Origin: CAYOSU01 sp964541255
GTDB taxonomy: Bacteria > Bacillota > Clostridia > Christensenellales > CAMQZB01
Reading direction: 5' to 3'
DNA length: 26,606 bases
NCBI GenBank assembly: GCA_964541255.1
Contig: CAZIPL010000019.1
Location: forward strand, 1-26,606
Below are positions 6,473-12,932 of the stretch, piece after piece; the stretch's first letter is position 1, and every line of letters begins with the position of its first letter. The notes under the pieces are model-generated. The model worked only from the letters and a program-made list of their open reading frames with translations. It was not told where the DNA came from and ran no database searches. The position numbers and the translations under genes are program-made.

Positions 6473-7028
6473 TGACGAGTGTAGTGTAAACGAAAGCTTG
6501 CCGTGGACTGTTTATGAAAAAATAGAAAAAGCTGTCTTTGAATTATTTAGGCGATTGGGAATTAACTCATTCCCGATAGATCCATTTGAGATAGCGATGA
6601 AATTGGGCTGTGAGTTGTTGCCTTATTCAAAGATAGACAGTGAAACATTAAAAGTGATAAGTGAGATCGGAGAATCCGGATTGAGCTTTAGAAAAGGTAT
6701 TTACGGAAACTATCTCATTTTCTATAATGATTTTGTTATTAAAGCGAGACAACGATTCACAATTATGCACGAAATAGGGCATATTATTTTAGGACATAAA
6801 GAGAGTTCGCAATATGCCGAAAAATGTGCGAATTATTTTGCTGCATATGCCTTAGCTCCTACGCCTATGATAGGTAGACTTAACTGTGAAGACTATATTG
6901 ATGTCGCAAAGAGATTCGATGTTTCGAAAGAATGCGCGGATATTTCCTTTGCTAGGTATTTGCGGTGGGCTAATCTTCCGATAGCCAAAAAGCCTTATGA
7001 AAAAGATTTAGAAAATCTTTTCAGATAA
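6465..7028 (+). CDS. ImmA/IrrE-family metallopeptidase
   Basis: A 187-residue protein with the zinc-binding HEIGHIILGH motif (H102, E103, H106) in the usual RFTIMHEIGH context, followed by EKCANYFAAYALAP, which supplies the third ligand (E119) and the typical helix. Family members cleave a paired XRE repressor in response to DNA damage or another signal (ImmA/ImmR, IrrE/DdrO) or act as antitoxin-linked proteases. The start is ATG 6465, overlapping the regulator gene by 8 nt; a TTG at 6462 is the alternative. The repressor is the likely substrate. The product is near the family's usual length and the active site looks intact. Confidence 0.92.
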   Translation: MIDDECSVNESLPWTVYEKIEKAVFELFRRLGINSFPIDPFEIAMKLGCELLPYSKIDSETLKVISEIGESGLSFRKGIYGNYLIFYNDFVIKARQRFTIMHEIGHIILGHKESSQYAEKCANYFAAYALAPTPMIGRLNCEDYIDVAKRFDVSKECADISFARYLRWANLPIAKKPYEKDLENLFR

Positions 7029-7105
7029 TTTAATAAAATAACGTTTTATATAAAGAAAAAGCACTTAATTACTGCGGCAACAGCAACTAAGTACTTTAAC
7101 GGAAA

Positions 7106-7119
7106 TTGTAATACTACAA
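7106..7119. promoter_or_regulatory. Second 5-4-5 dyad in the cassette
   Basis: A perfect inverted repeat TTGTA-ATAC-TACAA lies in the 191-bp gap between the peptidase gene and the DUF4417 gene. Its 5-4-5 layout equals that of the dyad at 6091-6104 but the half-sites differ, so shared recognition is doubtful. It could be an operator or part of a weak promoter (TACAAT at 7115-7120). Confidence 0.3.
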
Positions 7120-7219
7120 TCTTGGTTGATTTCAGTTTAGCATTTTCCGCCCTTTATGTCAAACGATTTATTTTGACGCTACCCAAAGCGGTAAATAAAT
7201 TTTTGGAGGAAAGCGAAGA

Positions 7220-7852
7220 GTGCTTTCAATTGAAGCTAGGTCAAAACAGACCTTTTTACGCAACGAGTTCGATGCGTTCGGTAAATGGGATATTCCGTTT
7301 ATCCGTAAAACAGAACTTGATTTAGGTAATGTCGATTTAATTAGTTATTCTGATATAAAAACTAATGACACCGACAAAAACAGGCAAAAGGGAGTCCATT
7401 TTTATATTGACGACTACAGAATGAATGGGCTGTATAACAATCCGACAAAGTCTCTGCATAGATTGAGCCAATATAAGTTTTTAATTTCTCCCGACTATAG
7501 TATATATAAAGATATGCCAAAAGCCTTGCAGCTGTTTAATGTTTTCAAGAGCCGTTGGTGCGGTGCTTATTGGCAAAGTCTTGGAATGACCGTTATTCCT
7601 AATGTCGGTTGGGGAGACGCAAGCACTTTTGATTTTTGCTTTGACGGAATTGAAGAGGGCTCGATTGTTGCTGTCGGAACGATAGGTTGCAAGCGTAGTA
7701 AACGGTCGTTTATGCGCGGTTACAATGAAATGTTGCGGAGGATAAAGCAAACCGCAATAATATGCTTCGGATCGCCGTTCCTGGAAATGCAAGGAAATAT
7801 CATACCCGTCGATTACATTTCTTCAAGGAGGGTTGAAAGAAATGGGCGGTAG
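7220..7852 (+). CDS. DUF4417-family protein
   Basis: A 210-residue soluble protein. It matches DUF4417 as I know it: SPDYSIYKDMP near residue 90, then a block with SRWCGAYWQSLGMTVIPNVGW (first 20 residues typical) near 110-130, then FDFCFDGIEEGSIVAVGTIGC near 135-155 and a C-terminal region with the ICFGSPF strand. The family occurs in Gram-positive phages, conjugative elements and small accessory clusters; no activity is known to me. The start is GTG 7220, 9 nt after GGAGGA (7205-7210). A small frame at 7122-7325 covers the same DNA but shows no family features. The next gene starts within its last codons, so the two are coupled. Confidence 0.85.
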   Translation: MLSIEARSKQTFLRNEFDAFGKWDIPFIRKTELDLGNVDLISYSDIKTNDTDKNRQKGVHFYIDDYRMNGLYNNPTKSLHRLSQYKFLISPDYSIYKDMPKALQLFNVFKSRWCGAYWQSLGMTVIPNVGWGDASTFDFCFDGIEEGSIVAVGTIGCKRSKRSFMRGYNEMLRRIKQTAIICFGSPFLEMQGNIIPVDYISSRRVERNGR

Positions 7853-8219
7853 AGGAACGTTTGCTGTAGGGAAAGATGTGAATTGTACTTATAAAACAGT
7901 AGATATAATAGATGGAATAAAAGTCTTAAAAGGAATTGGTCAAGTACACAATTTACCGGAAGAATCACATTCGAGCAATGCTTATTTAAAAGTTGACGGA
8001 CAGGGTAACTTTATCCGATATAGAGAGTATAATTCGGATAAGACTACACATTTTGATATTGATTATCATAAAGAGCCCAGAATTACGGGTAATAAAACGG
8101 AAAAAGTATTCCATATACATTTCTATGATAAAAACGGTGTAAGGGATGTTATTGGTAGAAGATTAACCAGAGAAGAATTTGAGTTGTATAAAAAATATTT
8201 TAGAGGTAGACCGTTATGA
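7842..8219 (+). CDS. Small MGGRG-type protein, possible toxin-like domain
   Basis: A 125-residue protein of unknown function. The start ATG 7842 lies 9 nt after a strong AAGGAGGG; the in-frame TTG 7833 is too close to it. It opens with MGGRGTFA, a start I associate with short phage or mobile-element proteins in Bacillota. The C-terminal half has REYNSDKTTHFDIDYH (61-76) and VFHIHFYDKNG (89-99), a pattern rich in D and H that resembles the end domain of some phage minor-head-associated and polymorphic toxin proteins. That likeness is from memory and the toxin role is inference. It overlaps DUF4417 by 11 nt and the next gene by 4 nt (ATGA). Base composition is AT-rich compared with the housekeeping genes. 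Confidence 0.75.
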   Translation: MGGRGTFAVGKDVNCTYKTVDIIDGIKVLKGIGQVHNLPEESHSSNAYLKVDGQGNFIRYREYNSDKTTHFDIDYHKEPRITGNKTEKVFHIHFYDKNGVRDVIGRRLTREEFELYKKYFRGRPL

Positions 8220-8524
8220 GTATTTTAAATCAATTATTTGATGCTGTGTATTATGGAGCGGATTTAGAATTCAAATACAATGATAATTATTATTATATAA
8301 ATTCAGGTAGGATTGAAATGAATAATGTTGATAAGCATGCGGTGACCGTGTTTAAATCTAAAGATTCGATATACGAAGGTGAAAATGAAGCTGAATGTAT
8401 AGAAATCTATTCTGCAGTTGAAGAGAATGCGAATGATAACACTAATAATCTATTTGATGCGATAATATTTGACGGGAAATCATTTTATGAAATAATTGAT
8501 TTTATCACAGAAATTAATTACTAA
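8216..8524 (+). CDS. Small acidic protein, paralogue 1 (immunity-like, hypothetical)
   Basis: A 102-residue acidic protein of unknown family. It starts at the ATGA overlap with the MGGRG gene, with GAGG 10 nt upstream. Features seen: an LFDAVYYGADLEFKYND start, a central ECIEIYSAVEE segment and an IIFDGKSFYEIIDFI end. The same order of elements recurs in the next gene, so the two are probably diverged duplicates. Small acidic proteins coupled to a toxin-like gene are often immunity proteins; here that is inferred only from position, charge and duplication. The DNA is very AT-rich, a sign of recent acquisition. Confidence 0.72.
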   Translation: MSILNQLFDAVYYGADLEFKYNDNYYYINSGRIEMNNVDKHAVTVFKSKDSIYEGENEAECIEIYSAVEENANDNTNNLFDAIIFDGKSFYEIIDFITEINY

Positions 8525-8548
8525 AATACTTCAAAGGAATAAATAACA

Positions 8549-8830
8549 ATGATAGGTAATACATTAAAAGAATTCATGGACGATTTATATAATAATCCGG
8601 AGAAAGAGTTAGTATATAGAGGAAAGCGATATGCCGTAACAGGTTTTGTCGATACAACGGGGGAATTCTATACATTAGAAGTCTGCACAATTGAAATAGA
8701 AAGCAAAACTTTATTTGCGTTTGGTTCTAATCAAAGAAGCAAGTGCATCGAAGCATTCGAGAAAGCAAAAATCTTTGACGGAAAGACGATATACGAAGCC
8801 GAAAAAGATATTGAAGTTTTGTTTGGATAA
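8549..8830 (+). CDS. Small acidic protein, paralogue 2 (immunity-like, hypothetical)
   Basis: A 93-residue protein starting 24 bp after its neighbour, with AAGGAA about 10 nt before the ATG. Aligned by eye with paralogue 1: KEFMDDLYNNPEKELVYRGKRY parallels its N-terminus (first 20 residues comparable), KCIEAFEKAKIFDGKTIYEAE parallels the ECIE...FDGKSFYE region. The shared FDGK(S/T)-x-YE motif and ECIE/KCIE pair are the best support for common descent. It is the last gene of the cassette and is followed 23 bp later by a strong terminator. No function is known. Confidence 0.72.
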   Translation: MIGNTLKEFMDDLYNNPEKELVYRGKRYAVTGFVDTTGEFYTLEVCTIEIESKTLFAFGSNQRSKCIEAFEKAKIFDGKTIYEAEKDIEVLFG

Positions 8831-8853
8831 ACGCTTTATGAAATCCTAGAATT

Positions 8854-8898
8854 AAAAGCCTCGGAATAGGGGAAGACTAACCGTTCCGAGGCTTTTTT
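8854..8898 (+). terminator. Strong intrinsic terminator closing the cassette
   Basis: A 13-bp stem (AAAAGCCTCGGAA with TTCCGAGGCTTTT) around a 17-nt loop, followed by T. It ends the cassette transcript before the convergent rnpB gene. Confidence 0.92.
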
Positions 8899-8904
8899 CG
8901 TAAT

Positions 8905-8941
8905 AAAAAAACGGAGACAATGCGGTTTTCGCGTTGTCTCC
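8905..8941 (-). terminator. Intrinsic terminator of rnpB
   Basis: On the minus strand the stem GGAGACAA/TTGTCTCC, extended by GCG/CGC past one mismatch, is followed by seven T. It lies 14 nt beyond the rnpB 3' end and only 7 bp from the opposing cassette terminator. Confidence 0.88.
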
Positions 8942-8954
8942 GATGAAGCTTGTT

Positions 8955-9285
8955 AAGTATAGTCTGTAAGCCGAGTTCTGTTAAAGACGGTCATCTATCT
9001 AGACGTTACGTTGCCGCAACGTTCAAGCGACGGTTCTGTCGAAATGGCGGGCAGCCTCGACAATTTATCTTGCATCGGGTGGGGTTTACATTGCACCTCA
9101 TGTCACCAAGAGGTCGGTGAGCTCTTACCTCGCCTTTTCAACCTTACAAAAAGCAAGCCTTTTGCGGTAATTTTCTGTTGCACTTTCCTTAAAGTCACCT
9201 TTAGTGGGCGTTACCCACCACCCTTGCCGTACGATGCTCGGACTTTCCTCGTGAAGTTACCTTCCCGCGACCGTCCGACTATCTT
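8955..9285 (-). ncRNA. rnpB: RNase P RNA, class A (rnpB)
   Basis: The catalytic RNA that trims 5' leaders from precursor tRNA together with the RnpA protein. On the minus strand the conserved blocks appear in order: a 5' arm AAGATAGTC, the CR-I region GAGGAAAGTCCGAGC, the ACAGAAAATTACCGC element, AAAAGGCGAGGTAAGAGCTCACC-type CR-II/III (positions about 9109-9137), and the 3' CR-V region AGATAGATGACC followed by ACAGAACTCGGCTTACAGAC. The ends pair (ATAGTC with GACTAT) to form P1. At about 331 nt it has the size of a compact class A molecule, as found in many Clostridia, not the class B type of Bacillus. It is transcribed divergently from rarA. The exact ends are set by P1 pairing and may be off by a few bases. 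Confidence 0.95.
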
Positions 9286-9298
9286 AAAAAGCCTTGTG

Positions 9299-9327
9299 AT
9301 TATAGCATAAAAAAAAGCCGTTTGCAA
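9299..9327 (-). promoter_or_regulatory. Promoter of rnpB
   Basis: On the minus strand: -35 TTGCAA (9327-9322), 17-bp spacer, consensus -10 TATAAT (9304-9299) with an upstream TG. The expected start is about 7 nt before the P1 stem. Confidence 0.85.
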
Positions 9328-9354
9328 GTAATTGCGGCAAGTTAACGATTTTTC

Positions 9355-9383
9355 TTGAAAAAGCTTTTGCGATGTGGTAATAT
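9355..9383 (+). promoter_or_regulatory. Promoter of rarA, predicted leaderless
   Basis: -35 TTGAAA (9355-9360), 17-bp spacer, -10 TAATAT (9378-9383) with an upstream TG. The -10 ends 6 nt before the rarA ATG at 9390, placing the expected transcription start on the start codon. Confidence 0.7.
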
Positions 9384-9389
9384 TTAGTT

Positions 9390-10685
9390 ATGGATTTATT
9401 TGATTTTAACAACACACCGAATATGTCTCGCCCGTTAGCCGACAGAATGAGAGCGCAAACTCTCGACGAGTTTTTGGGGCAGAAGCATATCGTAAACAAA
9501 AATTCTATGCTTTTTAGAGCTATTCGCGCGGATAAGCTCGGTAGCTGCATTTTCTTCGGGCCTCCGGGGAGCGGAAAGACTACGCTTGCGAATATCGTTT
9601 CGAAAGAAACAAAGGGCAACTTTGTTAAGCTCAACGCCGTAACAAGCGGAGTTGCGGACGTCAAAAAGGTTGCGGAAGAAGCGAGAAACAATCTCAAAAT
9701 GTTCGGCAAAAAGACCTATCTTCTTCTCGACGAATGCCATCGTTTCAACAAGGCTCAAAGCGATAGTTTGCTTCCCGCGATTGAAAGCGGCGATATAATT
9801 TTTATCGGAAGCACGACGGAAAATCCCTATATAGCAATGACTCCCGCAATAGTCAGCCGTTGCGCTGTTTTCGAGCTTAAAAAGCTTTCGGACGACGACA
9901 TAAAAGAGGGACTTTTGCGTGCTTTATCGAGCGAAAAAGGCTTGAAGCATATGAAAATCGAGCTGGACGACGACGCTCTTTCGCATTTTGTTTTTGCAGC
10001 AAACGGAGACTTGCGATCGGCATATAATTTTTTGGAGCTTGCCGTGCTTTCGGCATATCCCGACGAAAACGGGGTCGTTCATATCACGAAAACCGACGCG
10101 GAACAATCATCGCAAAGGCGAGTTATTTCCGTTGACGAAACGCTTTACTACAATATGCTTTCGGCGTTTTGCAAGTCTTTGAGGGGGAGTGACCCCGATG
10201 CCGCGGTGTATTATTCCGAAAGGCTTATTGCCGCGGGGTGCGATCCGCTTCTTATCGCAAGACGTGTCATCGCGCATTCTGCCGAGGACGTAGGCTTGGC
10301 AAACCCGAATGCGCTTGTCGTTGCGACGAGCGCGTATACCGCGCTTGAAAAGCTCGGTCTTCCCGAGGGCAGACTCCCTTTGACCGAGGCGATAATATAC
10401 GTTTGCCTTTCCGAAAAATCCAATTCCGTTGTCGTTGCGATGGATAGCGCCCATGAAGACGCGACGAAAATTTGCGACGACGACGTTCCTCAACACCTAA
10501 GAAACTATCATTACACCCCCGAGGAAAAAGCGTCGTACGAGAAGAAGTCTTATCTATATCCTCACGATTTCGGCGGGTACGTCAAACAGCAATATCTTCC
10601 CGATAAGCTTAAAGACAGAAAATATTATGTCAAAGGCAAAAACGGCGAAGAGGGAAAAATGCGATACCGCAAGGAAGAAGAATAA
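9390..10685 (+). CDS. rarA: Replication-associated recombination protein A (RarA/MgsA AAA+ ATPase)
   Basis: A 431-residue AAA+ clamp-loader-like ATPase that acts at stalled replication forks. It has Walker A GPPGSGKT (57-64), Walker B with LLLDECHRFN (111-120), sensor 1 GSTTENPY, and the family signature RPLADRMRAQTLDEFLGQ near the N-terminus. The C-terminal MgsA tetramerisation domain is present, with the typical GSDPDAAVYYSERLIAAGCDP and the YLYPHDFGGYVKQQYLPD end (both full in the protein). Length is normal for the family. No Shine-Dalgarno precedes the ATG and the -10 box is 6 nt upstream, so the mRNA is likely leaderless. It is monocistronic, with a terminator 17 bp after the stop. Confidence 0.96.
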   Translation: MDLFDFNNTPNMSRPLADRMRAQTLDEFLGQKHIVNKNSMLFRAIRADKLGSCIFFGPPGSGKTTLANIVSKETKGNFVKLNAVTSGVADVKKVAEEARNNLKMFGKKTYLLLDECHRFNKAQSDSLLPAIESGDIIFIGSTTENPYIAMTPAIVSRCAVFELKKLSDDDIKEGLLRALSSEKGLKHMKIELDDDALSHFVFAANGDLRSAYNFLELAVLSAYPDENGVVHITKTDAEQSSQRRVISVDETLYYNMLSAFCKSLRGSDPDAAVYYSERLIAAGCDPLLIARRVIAHSAEDVGLANPNALVVATSAYTALEKLGLPEGRLPLTEAIIYVCLSEKSNSVVVAMDSAHEDATKICDDDVPQHLRNYHYTPEEKASYEKKSYLYPHDFGGYVKQQYLPDKLKDRKYYVKGKNGEEGKMRYRKEEE

Positions 10686-10701
10686 GAAATCTAAAACATC
10701 G

Positions 10702-10735
10702 ATCCGAATCTTATTTAGGTTCGGATTTTTATTTT
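10702..10735 (+). terminator. Intrinsic terminator after rarA
   Basis: The stem ATCCGAA/TTCGGAT around an 11-nt loop is followed by a T-rich tract. Its end abuts the sigma-G-like -35 box of the spoVA operon. Confidence 0.82.
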
Positions 10736-10765
10736 GAATAAAAACCGTTTTCGTTAGGAATACTA
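10736..10765 (+). promoter_or_regulatory. Candidate sigma-G (forespore) promoter of the spoVA operon
   Basis: GAATA (10736-10740), an 18-bp spacer and AATACTA (10759-10765) match the Bacillus sigma-G pattern (GHATR, 17-18 bp, CATNHTA) at every position except the first of the -10. In Bacillus subtilis spoVA is a sigma-G operon. A housekeeping reading (TACTAT at 10761-10766) would lack a good -35. The likely start falls on or next to the ATG at 10774. Confidence 0.6.
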
Positions 10766-10773
10766 TTTTCGAT

Positions 10774-10869
10774 ATGGAAAAGAAGACTAAATCTTTTGAC
10801 GAAAAGGAATATCGCAATATCGACGAAAAAGAAAGGTATTTTAAGGGTGCCAAAGAGGAGATTAAATGA
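10774..10869 (+). CDS. 31-residue charged ORF leading the spoVA operon
   Basis: A small ORF of 31 codons, rich in Lys and Glu (MEKKTKSFDEKEYRNIDEKE at the start), with no membrane segment. Its TGA overlaps the spoVAC start (ATGA), a layout typical of translational coupling. Its ATG lies 8 nt after the sigma-G-like -10, so it would be translated from a leaderless or nearly leaderless mRNA. I know no family for it. It may be a genuine small forespore protein or a coupling leader that delivers ribosomes to spoVAC, whose own GAGGAG site lies inside this ORF. Confidence 0.5.
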   Translation: MEKKTKSFDEKEYRNIDEKERYFKGAKEEIK

Positions 10870-11312
10870 AAATATCGCACAATAATTATGTCGAATACGT
10901 CTCGAAAAAATGTCCCAAAACGAGCGAGACAAAAACGCTTTTGGCGGCGTTTTTGGTTGGCGGAGCGATATGCTGCATAGGCGAATGCTTTAGGCTTTTA
11001 TACGAAGAGCTGTTCTGGACGTTTACGGAAGAGGAGATCGCGTCGGCTGTTTCGGCTACGATGATATTTTTCGGCGCGCTCTTTACAGGAATCGGCATAT
11101 ACGATAGGCTCGGTTCTGTCGCGGGTGCGGGAAGTATGGTGCCTATAACGGGTTTTGCAAACTCCGTAGTTTCGCCTGCGCTCGAATTTCGTTCAGAGGG
11201 AATGATATACGGCTTAGCGGCGAAGATGTTTATAATTGCAGGTCCCATAATAGTATACGGCACGATTGCGAGTGCCGCGGTAGGAATTATATACTATTTC
11301 ATCTATTTATAG
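10866..11312 (+). CDS. spoVAC: Stage V sporulation protein AC
   Basis: A 148-residue inner-membrane protein of the SpoVA channel, which moves dipicolinic acid into the forming spore and releases it on germination; SpoVAC itself behaves as a mechanosensitive channel in Bacillus. Hydrophobic segments lie near residues 25-45, 65-85 and 110-145, and the family motif GSMVPITGFANSVVSPALEF is near 95-115. The N-terminal YVSKKCPKT fits the family. GAGGAG lies 7 nt before the ATG, within the preceding small ORF. spoVAD follows after 18 bp. Length is normal. Confidence 0.95.
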   Translation: MKISHNNYVEYVSKKCPKTSETKTLLAAFLVGGAICCIGECFRLLYEELFWTFTEEEIASAVSATMIFFGALFTGIGIYDRLGSVAGAGSMVPITGFANSVVSPALEFRSEGMIYGLAAKMFIIAGPIIVYGTIASAAVGIIYYFIYL

Positions 11313-11330
11313 AAAGTTTTATTTTAGAAT

Positions 11331-12350
11331 ATGAAAGACGTGGAAAAGAACAACGTAATAGTTTTCAAAAACGAGCCTAAAATAACGGTAACGTCAAGTA
11401 TCGTCGGGCCAAAAGAGGGGAACGGCCCGTTGGGAAAGTATTTCAAAAACGTACTTTCCGACGATAAAATGGAGGAAAAAACCTTCGAAAAAGCCGAAAG
11501 AAAGCTGCTTAGTTTTGTGCTTGACGAAATATCTACAGAGCTAAAAAAGCGCGGCGAGGAAGTAAACCTTATTGTAGGCGGAGATTTACTCAATCAGCTG
11601 ACAACGACGTCTTTTGCCGCAAGAGAAATGCACGTACCGCTTTTGGGGCTATATTCCGCATGCTCGACAATGAGCGAGTCTCTTTTGGTCGGAAGCGTAT
11701 TCGTTGACGGCGGATATTCTGAAAATGCCGTTGCATGCTCCGTCAGCCATTTTTCGTCGGCGGAACGGCAATATCGCTTTCCTCTCGAGCAAGGCACTCA
11801 GCGTCCGCCCGTTTCGCAATGGACGGTTACGGGGGCGGGTGCATGCCTAATCGAGCGTTCGACTGAAAATCTACCTAAGATAACTCGTGCGCTTGTTGGC
11901 GAGGTTGAGGATTACGGCATAATCGACGTCAACAATATGGGCGCGGCGATGGCACCTGCGGCAATGAGTACGCTAGTTCGATTTTTCGAAAAGACGGGTA
12001 GTGTTCCTAACGATTACGATTTGATATTGACGGGCGATTTGGGCGTTTTGGGTAGTGAAATACTATGCGAGCTTGTCAAGGATAGAGGATACGATATATC
12101 TTCCGTCCATAACGATACGGGTGCGATGATATATAAATCCTCGCCGAAAGTCTTTCAAGGCGGAAGTGGAGCTGGATGTTCGGCGGCGGTGCTGTCTTCT
12201 TATATATATAAAATGCTTGAAGACGGAAGTATAAACCGTATGCTTTTTCTTGCAACGGGCGCTCTTCTTTCAACGACATCCTCTCAGCAAGGCGAATCGA
12301 TCCCCGGGATTTCGCACCTTGTCGAGATCGAGGGCGTTAGAAAAACGTAA
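11331..12350 (+). CDS. spoVAD: Stage V sporulation protein AD
   Basis: A 339-residue soluble protein of thiolase-like fold that binds dipicolinic acid and sits on the membrane with SpoVAC and SpoVAE. Family features: GGDLLNQLTTTSFAAREM near residue 84, GLYSACSTMSESL near 104, AVACSVSHFSSAERQYRFPL near 128, QRPPVSQWTVTGAGA near 150, NDYDLILTGDLGVLGSEIL near 226 and the C-terminal LFLATGALLSTTSSQQGESI. Length matches. No clear Shine-Dalgarno precedes the ATG, though the gene is clearly in the operon (18 bp after spoVAC). Confidence 0.96.
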   Translation: MKDVEKNNVIVFKNEPKITVTSSIVGPKEGNGPLGKYFKNVLSDDKMEEKTFEKAERKLLSFVLDEISTELKKRGEEVNLIVGGDLLNQLTTTSFAAREMHVPLLGLYSACSTMSESLLVGSVFVDGGYSENAVACSVSHFSSAERQYRFPLEQGTQRPPVSQWTVTGAGACLIERSTENLPKITRALVGEVEDYGIIDVNNMGAAMAPAAMSTLVRFFEKTGSVPNDYDLILTGDLGVLGSEILCELVKDRGYDISSVHNDTGAMIYKSSPKVFQGGSGAGCSAAVLSSYIYKMLEDGSINRMLFLATGALLSTTSSQQGESIPGISHLVEIEGVRKT

Positions 12351-12447
12351 AAGCTTTGACTGATTTTTAAAATCTTAAGCCAACTAAATTACTAATAATT
12401 GCGAAAAATGCAAAAGATAAAAACAACTTGTTAATATAATAGGATTT

Positions 12448-12480
12448 GTGTTTTCGTTCGGTTTTTCGAAAACCTAAAAG
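12448..12480 (+). other. Small inverted repeat before spoVAE
   Basis: The 138-bp gap between spoVAD and spoVAE is unusually long for this operon. It contains the inverted repeat GTTTTCG/CGAAAAC shortly before the spoVAE Shine-Dalgarno and a TATAAT-like box at 12435-12440 without a recognisable -35. It could hold a secondary promoter or a stabilising hairpin. Confidence 0.35.
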
Positions 12481-12488
12481 AGGTCGAT

Positions 12489-12857
12489 ATGGAAATTATG
12501 TTTCAATTTATAAAATGCTTTATAGTCGGCGGAGCAATTTGCGTCGTCGGACAGCTTCTTTTGAACTTCACGAAGCTTACCGCAGGGAGAATACTCGTTA
12601 TTTTTCTTCTTTGCGGAGTGTTTTTGCAAGCCGTCGGCTTATATCAACCGCTTGTGGATTTCGCGGGAAGCGGTGCGACGGTACCCATATCGGGCTTTGG
12701 CTATTTGCTTGCAAAAGGTGCAATGAACGGCGCAAAGGAAAATATTTTCGGCGCGATAACGGGCGGCTTGGAAGCCGGCGTTACGGGTGTTGCCGTCGCA
12801 ATAATCTTCGGCTGGCTCAATGCCGTAATCTTCCGCCCCAAGACCAAAAGCTTTTGA
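12489..12857 (+). CDS. spoVAE: Stage V sporulation protein AE (SpoVAEb type)
   Basis: A 122-residue membrane protein with hydrophobic helices near residues 8-25, 33-55, 70-85 and 95-115. Family motifs: FIVGGAICVVGQLLLNFTKL at the N-terminus, GLYQPLVDFAGSGATVPISG (50-70) and the C-terminal GVAVAIIFGWLNAVIFRPK. It completes the C-D-E core of the SpoVA channel; spoVAA, spoVAB, spoVAEa and spoVAF are absent next to it, as in many Clostridia. AAGAGG lies about 6 nt before the ATG. A longer frame at 12446-12952 in another phase is a shadow. Confidence 0.95.
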   Translation: MEIMFQFIKCFIVGGAICVVGQLLLNFTKLTAGRILVIFLLCGVFLQAVGLYQPLVDFAGSGATVPISGFGYLLAKGAMNGAKENIFGAITGGLEAGVTGVAVAIIFGWLNAVIFRPKTKSF

Positions 12858-12900
12858 TGTTCTTTTGTCGTGGTTTTGCAATTTTACTTATCGAAAAACA

Positions 12901-12931
12901 AAAATATCCGCTTTTTTGGCGGATATTTTTT
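12901..12931. terminator. Bidirectional terminator between spoVAE and the nrdG-like gene
   Basis: AAAATATCCGC pairs with GCGGATATTTT around a 7-nt T-rich loop, with T tracts after it on both strands. It serves spoVAE (+) and the convergent activase gene (-), whose stop is 2 bp away. Confidence 0.88.
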
Positions 12932-12932
12932 A

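Noticed and set aside
7122..7325. 67-codon ORF before the DUF4417 gene
   Set aside because: No Shine-Dalgarno; it overlaps the DUF4417 gene in another frame, whose product has family motifs.
6091..8898. Intact prophage or integrative element
   Set aside because: The XRE/ImmA pair and DUF4417 hint at such an origin, but there is no integrase, att-like direct repeat or structural gene.
9011..9310. 99-codon ORF on the + strand
   Set aside because: It lies within the RNase P RNA gene on the opposite strand; the conserved RNA explains the sequence.
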